From positions 14,423,906-14,487,905 of the forward strand of contig NC_031498.1 of NCBI RefSeq assembly GCF_000237925.1: DNA of 64,000 nt, written 5' to 3'. This document shows positions 10,918 through 23,800 of this stretch, in pieces. Under the pieces are notes generated by a model that searched no databases, had not been told where the DNA came from, and saw only the letters and a program-made list of their open reading frames with translations. The DNA comes from Schistosoma mansoni (Eukaryota > Platyhelminthes > Trematoda > Strigeidida > Schistosomatidae). The position numbers and the translations under genes were made by a program. The first letter of the stretch is position 1; each line of letters starts with the position of its first letter.

Positions 10918-13900
10918 TGAAAATAAATTTAGAAAAATTAATTTAAGTAGTATTTGTGTTTTCTATTTCATTGAATAATTAAACTAATAATGAGATTGAA
11001 TTTTATCAATAGATCTATTTTAAATTTATTCCAAGGTAATAATAAAGAGGATGAATGGTAAATTTATAGGAAATTTTAAATTACTTCAAGTGTTAGTAAA
11101 ATTTGTATACTTCAGATTGGGTGTCTTCGTCAACATAGAACAAACTTAATGAAATCTAATAATATAGCTCTATTATGACTTGATTAGATAGGTAAGAATT
11201 CAAATTGAAATGTATTATCTTATCAGAATAGTTACTTGAGTTAAGAGTTTGAATGCAAAAATTAAATGAAACATGTTATTTGATATGAAGAACTGTTTCA
11301 TGTTACTGATGGTACTAAGTAGTAGTAAATACAATTATTTACCTTAAATATAAGTATTTCATATGTCTTATATTTTATTGAACCTTCTTCTTTTCAAATG
11401 TATATTCAATTGATGATTACCGGGAGCTCATAATGACAACATATGAGTTAAATAAAATATTAATATTCCAACCTTTCAATTAGAGATACCTGAGTGACCG
11501 TGACTTACATTTGTTTACGATATCGCGTACTCAAGATATCAAAGTGAGAAGTATTAGATAATAGAAAACGGTTAGTTGGACCCCCTGGATCTAATAGGAT
11601 TATTTCCTTTTACTCACCAATACAGAGTCTAGAATTTTCATGAGAGTTCCACGTATTTCAGACTGTTATAGAAATTAATAATTTCCTTTCAGCTTTTATT
11701 CATTATTTATCACTGCATAGAGAATACAATGGCAATTAGATGTCCTTGTCTTGAAACCTTAAGATTAGTAAAACTAAATAAAAATTCAAGTGTAAAATAT
11801 TGTATTGCAATTCATTTGTATGCACTATTCAAACTACAAGTTCTCTATTAAATGTAGTACGGATTTATTTCAATTTGAAATCGATTTGATTATCTGGTTG
11901 CTGATATTTTTGATTGAAATTTGATAGTTGACTTATGGGTGCTGGCATATCCATCTGACAAGTTTCAAGTAGGACAAAAGGTGAGTTTTAGGTTCTGCTG
12001 CTAGTTACATTTCATCTCTTCTACAGTACGTATTTCATTTATTTCTATGTATTATTGAGAAGTTCCAAGATTGATCAAAAGCATAGTCTATTAGATCCTA
12101 ATTTTTTCTTCCATATTGAATTAATGCATTTTTAGCGAAAGTAACTTTGAAAGTAAACTTTTGTTAATTTTCTTTTCTAATCCAATTATTTCGAATTAAT
12201 TAATGTAGAATACCCTAACTTATTTGTTCTTGTTGTTATATACACCTTTATTCATATTGACCTTCTTTAAAAATCAATATCATCTATCGAAAATATGTCG
12301 TTAATGTTAATTTACATTAACATAACAATCTGATGTCACACTCAAAGATATAATACCTTGACATTTGTACTGGATGGGAATGAAGCTAAATTAGTAAAGT
12401 ACAAATTCAGTAATTGATAAATTACCAACAATTTGTTTATTAAAACTGCTATAATTCTACAGTATATTTTTGTCATTAATAAAATGACAACCAGTAAGCT
12501 CATTATTCTTGTTCAGAACAATACATTTTTGTTAGTATCTTTGTATCAGTATTGTCGATCGATTGTTATATAGGTAAATGTTAATGATACTCTCTAAAAT
12601 GTATATCAAAACTCTACAATTAGGATATACACTTTAAAGTAACTCAATAATAATTGCATAATCGTTCTTTTCAATGAACGTTTTGCATTTCAATCAAAGA
12701 ATCACAGATATTTCGATTGAATAAAAAACATTCTTCTTGATATCAACATAAATTTTAAATTTCAGAAGGAAACATTACGAATATTCTTCTTTGAACTATT
12801 TCAAATTATTGAAAAATATATCCTGCTTAAGGAGTGAATGAATCATTAGATATTTAGAACATTGTCCGATTATAATATTCATGATGATTGTTTTACAGAA
12901 CTTTGTTCAATGCTCATTCATTCATACTTTAAGGAACTTATTATGCATGATCTATTTGAATTTTTGGAATAGTGAATAACTCATGAAAAATTCATTTTTT
13001 TTAATTATTTTATTTATTTATTTATTTTATTTAATCGATAGTATCAATAAAATATTTCGGCTGTTAACTGACTGACTATCAATAACATTTAACTGAAGTA
13101 ATCACTGTGGATTTTTTAGATGATGACATTTGTTACAGAGGTTTTGTGAATAACAATATTTAACATCAAGTTGTATATTTATGCATAAAGCAAGATGCAT
13201 AACTCTTCTCATTTCTTTCTTTTATGATAAAATCTTTATTCGCAAGTATAGATCAATTGTATGGACTAGTCAATATTATATTATTCTTCCCTCAGTAATA
13301 ACAGAGATCTTTTGATAAAATGAAATGGATGATTTCATTCGAAAAATCTGGCGTCCAATGTAGATTTTTGTAGGAGACATAAATAAAACTTTATTGTCAC
13401 CTTTTATTAGAGTTTAACAGTTTCACTTTTCACTGGTTACGACTAGTTTTGTGAATAAACAGTGGAGCAGATATGTTGATAACAGAGTTAGAAGTAAACC
13501 ATGCAGTGGGCCAAAAGCTTTTTTGACTTGTTAATACAGACTTGAAGTTCTTAAATTAAAATAACCTCGTCAAAGCTTCATATAAAATATGAAACTGAAC
13601 ATATTGACTTTTGATTTATAGTAACATGAAGAATGGCTGCATCTCATACCTGTATTGGAGTTCCTTTTACAGATTTTGTTAATTCATAAAGATTGTAGAC
13701 CTTCTCGTGACCAATGGAGATTTCTTAAAGTGTAATGATGAATAATCCAGGGAAGCCGTATACTTATAAAACGAAGGATTAGATTCATAATTTGCTCAGT
13801 ATTTAGGCATATAATCTCATGGATAGTGATTGACTTCCTTTGAGTAGGTCACATCATTATTATTGAATACAACTGTAGTTATTTTAGTTATTGTCACATA

Positions 13901-15339
13901 ATTATGTACATTAATAATTGTGAAGTTCTAATGATGAAGTTATCAAAAGTAATTTTTTACCCGAAAACTTTTTGTTTTTGAATAATCTATAAAATTTCTT
14001 ATAAACCTGAAGCCTCAATTAAAATAAACGGTTATCTTTACTTACTTTTTAACAGAAAAAAGCCGTGATACATAAGGGGATGCTGTATGAGTTTGAGTAT
14101 CACCGAGCACAAGAAATATAAGTTTGTCGACTTGGAAAGTTTCACTATATTCTTACATTACTATTGTATATAAAGGACCATTTGAAGTTAATGACAAATT
14201 TTTTTCTCATAAATGAATTAGCTTGAAATTACATAATGAATAAACATCACAAACGCGAAACTAGTAGGTGGACTCTCTTTCTCTCTCTGGTTATACAACA
14301 GTTAACTGGTAAATTTGAAAATTAATTCAATAAACATTTAAAAAGTAACTGATTCTTAGTTAATTACATTACTAATATTCTTTACATTACTAAAATCCCT
14401 ACACATTTTAATTCATGTAAAAGCATATATACTGTATTTACTTCATGACATATTACTTACTCATCTTGTTACCCAATTAGCTTTTCACATGATATTAGTT
14501 TGTGATTCGATTTATATTGAAGAAAAGTGTATAAATCTATTATAAGTCGTTTAATAATAGTACCAAGAACCTAATACTTACAAGTAATTGACTTGGAGAT
14601 TTTAATGGAAAACTGTATCATTTGAAGTTGATCAATTCACAAGTGAGACGGTAACTCGCTGATGATCTACTTTGATATTTTTAACTTATCGTGAAATTAA
14701 CTGAATTGAATGATTAGAAAACAATTGAATTTCCTCACTATGCTTGCTATTCAAAGAAGCATTCAGCAGTCAATCGTTAAAATTTCAATAAAATAGCAAT
14801 ATCAACATGACCTAATTCTTTATAATAAATTCATTGGGTAACACTTAGCTATTACAACCTTTATAATAAAATCAGTTTTTATTGTGTTGATTAGGAACAG
14901 ATTTTTAAATTAAATAGCTGATCTCAGCATACAGAAACTGAAACATATCTGAATCAAACATTCATCGGATTTCGTTAGTGCCCATATCAAACTCAAGGTG
15001 GTGATTGAAAAGCTACTTGACCAAACTTAATTCTAATTCCTATGAACAACTAATTAAAATGCTATACAGGTCTGCTTTAAGCTTATTAATAAGCCAGACT
15101 CGAGTTGAATTATTTTATCACAAATATTCAACTAGGAGGAATCTCAATTATAATTTCTAAACACTGAACATTGTAAATAATACACCAATATCGGTAGGCT
15201 GTAATATAATTCAAACTAAGTGTTTATCATACAGCACTTTTATTTTTGTAGTTTCTTTGAGAAAACACTGATGTTTAGGTGAGGGTGAATCGAATTTTCA
15301 TCAATGAAATCATTTTAATTCATTTTCACTGTTATATCC
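10918..15339. other. AT-rich non-coding DNA with a decayed Smalpha remnant
   Basis: No exon was recognised. At about 11930-12000 the order ATCCAT, CTGACAA, TTTCAAGTAGGAC, TCTGCTGCTAG resembles the 3' part of a Smalpha-type unit with a broken hammerhead core. Confidence 0.4.
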
Positions 15340-15715
15340 CAATACGATTAATGAATGGTAACTTTTGCGATCCATTTATGGACCAATACTATGTGTCAAA
15401 TAACTAAACTATTCATATTCATGTCCCTCTTATTAGGAGCTTTATTTTGACCTATGAATTATTATTATACGATTTACCATTCTTGAGTTATGCATTGTCT
15501 ATCAATTACTATCTCTCTTATTCACAGCCATATTTGGCTAAATCTTGCACAAATGTTGTTTCCTGTTTTATGGTACAACGTGGTCTATCTGGTTGGTATA
15601 TAAACTCAGTATGTTTGAAATAAATGAATTATACCACAGAGGGTGAGAATGGTGTTCTAACTGGGGTAGGCAGAAAGCAGGACCGAAAAGTACTCTAGAC
15701 TGCCCGTATGGATTT
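15340..15715 (+). repeat. LTR-like dispersed repeat with TATA motif, copy 1
   Basis: The block runs from about 15340 through AGCTTTATTTTGACCTATGA, CAGCCATATTTGGCT and TATATAAACTCAGTATG (near 15598) to CTCTAGACTGCCC (near 15693). A matching series stands at 59780-60165, and its middle part is at 50880-51010. The TATA-like box followed by a conserved start-like stretch fits a U3/R promoter of a long terminal repeat. No gag or pol is next to it, so if it is an LTR it is a solo one. The LTR identity is inferred. Confidence 0.45.
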
Positions 15716-16019
15716 TATGCGTAATTGGCCCGACCGATAAATCACTGCTTTCTAATTGGCGATATTATCAATTTGTACATTAACGGGGCATACAGGCTAC
15801 AAGTTTTAACACACCCAACAACCGAAGTTGTTTCGGTTATGTCAAATATGTTAAGCCCTAAAATTTATCTCCTAAATCATGCTATAGTGACTTACAATTT
15901 CGAAATTTACTCCAGTAATCACACTGTTTTAATTATTCAAAACAAGAGTGAAATGCATACGATTAAATATACATTAATATATATTTGATATAGATGACTT
16001 TATTTAAAAACTGATACAT

Positions 16020-16335
16020 TTTTAATGGTTGAATTCATCAGTCGATTAAAGCTAGACCACCATAGAAAACTCAGAAGCATTTGACGGCCGTTTTGTCCTA
16101 GTATGAGACTCCTCGGCAGTGCGCATCCACGATCCAACACGCGGAACTCTAACCCGGGACCTTCGGCCGCGCGGGCGAACGCCTAAACTATACACCACTG
16201 AGCTAACATCTAACGGTGTTAATGTTTAACCTCGACAAATCCACGATATTGTGCGATCGTTCACTATTGTCTTCATTCAGTGGCTGCCTCTACAACAGAC
16301 ACGGTTGAACTCCGCTGATCACGACTTATGAATTC
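16020..16335 (-). repeat. SINE-B copy 3, diverged
   Basis: This minus-strand copy of the family at 1256-1618 is shifted by many substitutions. The hammerhead region near 16080-16130 reads CCGAGGA in place of CTGAGGA and ACAAAA around GAAA, so the ribozyme core is lost. The tRNA-like boxes are also altered. Confidence 0.65.
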
Positions 16336-16837
16336 AACTATTAGAAATTACGACGGTGTCCACAAAACCCTATTCTGATAACTACTACATTTGTTGATAT
16401 TTACATCTATCTGGATTAAAAATATTTGACAAATTTCATAACATAAATTAATAATTTCTCAATACCAACTAAGTCATATTCAATCATATTCTGATCAATA
16501 TAAATACTTTCAAACGTTTTCAACGGTTGGATTATGTAATAACAGAATTTTTTCACAAAAATAATTTAATTAAATTCCATTGAAAAAAATGATATCAAAT
16601 CTTCTATTGTAGAAACGTACGTCTACTGATAAGACTGAAAAAAACACGTGAAATAATTTTAATGCATAATAACCTAAAACTATAAACATTAAAAGAAAGA
16701 TAACTTTACCTGGGTTGTTCGCAGTTCTACCAAATAACCATTGTATATCCACGAATGACATCTATCAGCAGTAACAAAATTTTTGGTTAAAAACGCTTTA
16801 TTAATATAGAGTTGTGGAGATTGTTGAGTTTATATTG

Positions 16838-16999
16838 AGATCATGAATGGATCAATGTTAGATCACCATTGAAAACCTGAAAGCACTGAACGGCCGTTTC
16901 GTTCCATCATGGGACTCCTGAACGGTGCGCATCCACAATCCCGACGTTCAATGCTTCCAGGTTTTCAATGATGGTCTAACATTGATACATTCATGGTAT
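16838..16999. repeat. SINE-B 3' ends joined head to head (palindrome)
   Basis: The left arm (about 16845-16905) is the minus-strand 3' end of the SINE-B family. The right arm (about 16940-16995) is the plus-strand 3' end. Together they form an imperfect hairpin of about 60-bp arms. The internal tRNA-like part is missing. The hammerhead core in the left arm is mutated (TTCAGGA). Confidence 0.6.
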
Positions 17000-19261
17000 C
17001 AATCTAAAAAACGATTTAATCGACAATTTGAAGTAAATTGTAACTTAAAATTATGAAAGGGGTTTACTGTAAATGAATGCGCAGAAAATCAAATAGCATT
17101 TTAGAAAATATTTGAAATAAAATTTTGTGAATCAAATCAAATTTTTATATCTGAATTATTTTGCGGAAAGTTATGTATGAGTTTTAATAATATTTCTGTC
17201 TAAAGAGTAAGTTTTCATGTGCATCTGTAAAAGGTGATTATTTGAACATACTAAAAGTGTAGATGATAACTTCTATAGAACGATATTTCTCACAGTCTAA
17301 TTTTTTTGAAACCAGATTGTACGTCAGAGTTAAAACATTTGATACTTAAAAACTTAGCAATTGCTCTCTAATTGACCTCTAGTTCTCCAGAATATTTACA
17401 CAATTGAGCCTCGAACGGTAGAGAAAAGTTGAAAAGTATAAGCAGAAGCTTTACTTTTAAAGTTAATTTGTGTACAGAAAATAAAAGCATTTATAGGTTT
17501 GTACAGAGTCTTGATAGTCTGGAAGATTCCGGAAACACTAAATTTAACAAGAATATAGGGAGTTACTCAAGAGGAGTTCAGCATATAATTCTTCGCTTTT
17601 CCATAAGTTTCGGGTAAGTTTCCATTACATGTTGAATAAAAGTTGTTTTCAGACTTTTTCTGTCTTCTAAAGACATTTTGATGGGTTCTCGAAGGTTGAT
17701 GATAAGTTCTTAAAATAATAGCAATTTTTATAAGAACTTTCGTCTAAATTAGAGCGAATAGTTTCACAGTATTTGAGCGCCGAGTTGATGTAAGATATTA
17801 AATAGGAATAATATATTTGTAAAATCTCAGCGAATTTTGATTAGGATACGAAACTAAATATAGTCTGTAATAAAAAAATACTGAAATAAAAATTGTTTGA
17901 ATCATTTGAGAGGAGTAAGACAGTTAACTTTGATATTCAAAATGACAGCAGAACAACGTGAAATTTATAATTTAACATTCTTTTTGATTGACACCAGTGA
18001 CACTTAAGTCTGTCAAAAAATAAGTATCTATAATTATCTTACTGAATGTATATGCAGGGAAAGAAACACAGAAATTACTACTTATTTATTTAGTCATGTA
18101 CGCTATTTATCTTTAACAAGCTAATTAATTGTGGTTTTTGATTATTCACTAATATTTCCAGCAATATTTAAGCGATAGAGTCCTTATATTCAAAATTAGT
18201 TATCATCTTTTTGACTTATTAACTAGAGTCTTTTGAAATAAGTAAATACCAAGTTACTGTACAAAACAAAATTTTGGACCTTACTTTAGTGTATTGCAAG
18301 TACATTATACAGAATTTAGCTCATGACCTTGGATTTAGAAAATAGCATGAGATTTTTAGTCAACTTAGTATGCTTCTAATGGTCACATTCCCAATAAGAA
18401 TGAATTCAAACAGTCAAAGTTTTTACTTTAACTTTTGGAGTTCAACTTGGACCTAGTCATTGGTGTGAATATGATTATTTTCAGTTCACCAAGGTTACTG
18501 ATAACTTTGTACATAATCTTGGTCCTCAATAAGAACTTACTTCAAGTATGGTAATTTTCGTAAACACATCAGAACCGACATTGTCTGTGTAATGCCTAAA
18601 CCACGGAGAATGATTTCCGAAATCTTTGTTTATTTCTATAGGATAGCTCCTACATTTGAAGCTATGATCCATGTATCTAAATTATCAGATTATCAGTGAA
18701 CTGATTTCTCTCTTTCACATCTTTTTGTTTTTGATGTATTAAATCGAATGTGTACACTTCGACATTAATGTTAAACGAACACGGCTTGTGCGAAATAAAA
18801 CTTCGATTGATACCCGCAAAACATAGCACATGGACAGCAGTTAAATTAGTTTATTTAATCAATTAGTTCGTAGAATATTACGGGAATAATCAGAAAATCA
18901 TATAGTCTATTTAAAAAATTATCTAAGAATATATGTTTTCTTAAAGTCCAGTTAATAGTTCTTGTTTACACAAGAGCTTCAGTGATTTGTTTTTTTACAA
19001 GTCCGTTTGTTCAACACCAATTAGATTGTAAGTTTATCTTGTCAAAAGTAACATTATTCTCTAGTTATTTAAGTTATTTACTAGTTACTAAGTTAATATA
19101 AAAGAAAATATTTGAATAAGAATTTTATAAAATCTTGACAAAATTATAGACTTTGAATGTGATTGGCAGCAGTCAAATTAAAACTTATGATTATCAGTGT
19201 CATTAGAGCAAATGATAACTGGAGAAATATTATCTATATTATTAGTGAAACGATAATTACT
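17000..19261. other. AT-rich non-coding DNA, with a short segment related to 54.8 kb
   Basis: No gene was recognised. The stretch around 17460-17560 aligns loosely, in the same orientation, with 54870-54955 (shared TGTACAGAAAAT, TCTGGAA and similar blocks). This may be an old unnamed repeat. Confidence 0.35.
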
Positions 19262-19606
19262 TACTTACGACTGTTACTCATCGTGGAGCAGCATAGGTCG
19301 CCCATCGATACTCTCCATCCAACCCTGTTCTGGGCAGTCCTATCCAGTTCTTCCCAGTTGTTATTCATCCCTTTTATATCTGCTTCTATTTCCTGGCGTA
19401 GTGTGTTCTTTGGCCTTCCTCTTTTCCGCTTCCCTTCCGGATTCCAAGTTAGGGCTTACCTCGTGATGCAGTTTGATGATTTCCTTAATGTATATCCGAT
19501 CCACTTCCAACGTCTTTTACTAATTTCCTCTTCAGCTGGAAGCTGGTTTATCCCCTCCCACAGAAGTCTGTTGCTGATGGTATCCGGCCAGTGAAGAAAC
19601 GATAAT
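19262..19606 (-). mobile_element. RTE/SR2-like retrotransposon 3' fragment
   Basis: The minus-strand frames give the C-terminal part of the same reverse-transcriptase family as 6968-8935: [20 protein letters not shown], then [19 protein letters not shown], then a frameshifted tail ending near 19265. Only about 115 codons remain. This is a heavily 5'-truncated, dead insertion. Confidence 0.8.
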
Positions 19607-20436
19607 AGTGCTATATGTTTTACAGGATTTGAAACTCTAAGTTTATAATCATTCAAAACTATTAACAAAAGAATGAATATGCTGAGTGTTTGAAATTTAC
19701 ACAAGAAAATATATGCACATCTCTGAACAACTTTTTGATAAGTTTCTAAATCTTTGTAAAATCTAAGACCATATATTTGAGTTGAGGTGGTTACTCATTA
19801 ATAATATCGCATGAAAACTGCATCATATCACAAATTTACATAGATTGAAATTCCGAATCATTGACTTCCGGCTGAATTCCCTTGATTTTCATCCTATATG
19901 ATGTTTTGGCCAGGCTTGCTGTCCTATATAAGGATAAAATAACTGTTCAGTAGTATTCTTCGTCACTTGACGAAGTAAGATTATAGTAATAAAAGTATTG
20001 AGCCCTTAGGCTGCGAAAAGCCATTGAACATAGGAGCACCATTTTTCCAAGTCGTTTTAAACCTGTTTCACATTGTTTAAATGAATATAGCCAAATCCTG
20101 ATAGTGTTTTATGCTAAACCACTAGAATTTCCTGTCGTGTTCAAGCTTGTAATATTAGGCTAACTGTAACGTACACAAAATGAATTAGAGTTGGATTATG
20201 TGGAATAATGAAATCTCAACAGAGTTATGTGTGACATAATAAACACAAACAAAATGAACAAGGTGAGAAATCCGATTGATGATTGCAAATGACGTTTATC
20301 TATTTATATAATATCACCTATATAAAATAATACATTTCATGTTGAGATAATAAAAAAGATTGAACAATGGGTAACTTCATGTTGTCCTCTATTTATCATT
20401 GATGTGATGCATAATATCAATTCCCATTGAATTTTA
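19607..20436. other. AT-rich non-coding DNA
   Basis: Nothing recognisable was seen. Confidence 0.4.
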
Positions 20437-20818
20437 ATAGTTGAGATCATGAGTCAATTGAAGCTAGGCCACCATGGGAAACCTGGAAGCACTGGATGGC
20501 CGTTTTGTCCTATTGTGGGACGCCTCAGCAGTGCGCATCCACGATTCCGCCTCGCGAAATTCGAACCCAGGACCTATCAGTCTCACGCGCGAGCGCCTAA
20601 CTCTTTGACCACTGAGCGGGCATCCAACGGTGTTAATGTCTAACTTCAACCGATCCACGAAATTGAGACTGATAGATCCTGGGTTCGAATTTCGCGAGGC
20701 GGGGTCGTGGATGCGCACTGCTGAGGAGTCCCACAATAGGAAGAAACGGCCGTACAGCGGTTCCAGGTTTTCCATTGTGGACTAGCTTCAATTGACTCAT
20801 GATCTCAACTATTAAAAT
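20437..20818. repeat. SINE-B head-to-head inverted dimer (copies 5 and 6)
   Basis: A minus-strand SINE-B copy (20437-20668) runs straight into a plus-strand copy that starts inside the tRNA-like part (20668-20818). The arms at 20440-20583 and 20672-20816 are complementary over about 145 bp. Both B-box regions (GGTTCGAATT) are kept. The left hammerhead core is damaged (CTGAGGC). The right one at 20713-20760 keeps CTGAGGA and GAAA but has GGAA in place of GGAC in stem II and a GTA cleavage triplet. Confidence 0.75.
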
Positions 20819-23800
20819 TGCTAAAATATCCACAAAATCCCCTTACGAAATTATCATTTAACTGAATAAAGTGGTAAGGTGTAAAAATTCAACCGGTATT
20901 ATTTGATAGTGGTAATATTAGCTATTTGGATGATTATTGCTTCATGTACGAGTTTGATACAATAAAATTTATTTTAACGGACAAACCAATGTGTGAAAAT
21001 TGTTTCGACTTAACATATCTAACTTGTATTTTGTTTGTATATAAAGTACAAAAAGTCGATGTGATTCACAAATTGGTTATCTTTACATCAGTCATTCAGT
21101 ATTGATCACTAAGCGACATATCAACATAGTATAACCAGTGTAATTTGAAATATGCAAGACTGGATCAACCGTCTCTTTACGATTGTGGTATTTTACATAA
21201 AGTTATGGGTTATTTTGATAACTTCTCTAATTAAATATATAACGGATTTTTATGTTAAGAAGGAGTACTTGTATGCGAATAAGTCACTTATTTTCTTTGG
21301 TATGAGCTAATTCAGTTAACAGAACATTTTCGTTCTTAAACAAACAAACATATAGAAGTGTAATATTCACTTGCTAAACTATTCGGTGCTATCATTGTGA
21401 ATTATTTTTTATACACACTAAAATTATTGGTAAATATGCTTTTCATGATAAATCAATTCAGTACACCATAAACAACGTAAGACGTACCGTATAAGTCCAT
21501 CACTCCAAGGTATCACGCTTCACACTAGCATAAAGAGAGTGAAAATTCAAAATATGAAAAGCGTGAAAGTTGAAATCGTAGTAAAGAAATATATAACAAG
21601 AGTGGAAACAAAATTGAAGAGTGAAAAGTAAGAGATAATACTAAGCTCGAAAGTAAAAAGCAAATGTAGAATGAATACATTTATGACACAATGGAGAATC
21701 TTGATAAATACCATCGAAGGTCCTCAACTATAGAATACTACTAAATTACTGACCTTTAGCAGGATATTTTCACTATACACTAAATCCCATTTGCACCAGA
21801 AATTAATGACTTCATGGAATGGCTCCGTGTCTTGATAGGATTACCTTTAGGTTCGTAATAACCCAATCCTAATTTGGGATTTATCTCATCCTTCTTTATT
21901 CCCAAACTTGGAGTAACTTCTTTTCTTTATAGTAGTATATATATTCTAAAAATGACTACAGAATCCAAACTAGTTAACGAGAATAATCGATTTAACAGAA
22001 AAGAAGTAACTTTAAAGAAATTCTAAGAAGTCCTTTGAAGAAACATTATTTTCTGAACATGCACCACATTACGGATAAATCTTGCAAGTGTGAAGTTATT
22101 ATTATTAAACAAGGCATCAAAAACATAAATACATAGAGATTACATAACTACAACCTTAAGTACTTTTTTAAGTAGTAGATGTATCATTTTTGCTAATGAA
22201 AGGTACATTCATGAATTTCCTAACTATAGTATAAATTAGTGTTTAACAGCACTTTTGTATTCGATGTCAACTGATAGCCAACTGTTTAGGTCTGTGTGAG
22301 GTTAAGAGATTGAATAATTGTCTCATTTTGAAGAACAGAACAGAGTTTATTGAAGTAGCATTATTATGGATGCGGTGGTTCAAGAAGGCTACTGTATCAC
22401 ACTCACAAATGTCATTGCTTTTCGATTCCTGTTAAACATATAATGCAGTACTTAGGAAATAGTTTATTATGACAAGACTGGAACGTCATCTTTAAGAATT
22501 AGTGAAATAGCTTAATATTAGAGAATTATAATCCAGTTACATATTTCCTTTTAGCGTATATATCGAAAAAGAAGAAAACGAAAGCAGAGGGCAAGTGAAA
22601 AGAAACATGACGATGATAAGTCAATTTTAAGATAAGTTCTTCAATGTATCTTAATCTGCCTATTTATTATTACCTTATTACAAAAAAGTGAATAATCTTA
22701 CTAGAGTAAACCTTGTGGTTATTCAAGTTTTATGTAATAAATTAATAGAATGAAATAGAAACTCAAAAAATTTTTCTAGTGAGCCTAATCATAGATATTT
22801 GTACACATTTAATCCTTGTTGTAAGCCTTTTTAAAATAGTCGTAGAATAGAAAAAGCCTTCAACTTATCAAGTTGGATCCACAGGCAGATAGCGATGAAT
22901 TGTTCGAGGTCTTTCAATACACTTCCAAATCGATTCACGTAAAGGTCGGATTTAAAATGACAAACCGTAACCTTCAATATTAAGCTAATAATGGTGCAAA
23001 ATATATATTGTATAATTAGCTGTACCAAAACTTACCTAATGGCCGTATCCTTTTAACGCCTACAACACGTAAATGGTCTAATTAAATTCTTCATATCACT
23101 TATTTAGCTAAGATGAGATTTTATCAGTAGATGTCATAATTCAGATCTTGAACAGTACAAGTAATCTTTGTAAATTATCATAATCTATGTTGTTGTTTAA
23201 TATATTAGTATCAAATAATGATTGGGAATGAAGTACACTCCAGTATATGATACTTCATGGTTAAAGATAATTTGTACCCTACTTTCATTTAGATTTCATG
23301 TTTGTTGGCAAAAAGTAATCTATGGGCTTGGTGTAAAAGTAAGTATCGTAAAAAATTTGAACTTTAGTCGACTGGATCAAATAAAAGTCAACATTGACAA
23401 ATTTTTCAAACTGCAAATCTTACCGTAGAAAATAATTTATTAAATGATTATTCTTATTATAAATAGTAATATACCAACGATTGGTGAAGAGGTAATCATC
23501 AACAGACAGTAAGATGTGAATGTTTTCATTTACTCTGTGTTCAAGATAAACATTTCATAATATATCTGTGATCATGAGTTCATTCATCATTTGAGATATG
23601 ATTTATGTAACATCATCGTATCTCCAACACTGAAAGATTGTCATTACTTCAATCAGTGTTATCGACAGATGAAATCCATAATTCTAAATGTCTAGCTTAT
23701 TTCATTTCACGTTTTTACCACTTTGGCAAAGTGATTCTATAAATAATCAGATGTATCGATAATTCTGTAGATTCATTTTATTGACTGTCATTCTAGTTGA

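Noticed and set aside
16690-16761. Short minus-strand exon-like start, MSFVDIQWLFGRTANNP followed by a GT
   Set aside because: Only 17 codons, no partner exon and no recognised family.
22846-22985. Minus-strand open frame resembling a protein fragment
   Set aside because: No convincing splice sites or start, and no family recognised. AT-rich frames of this length occur by chance.
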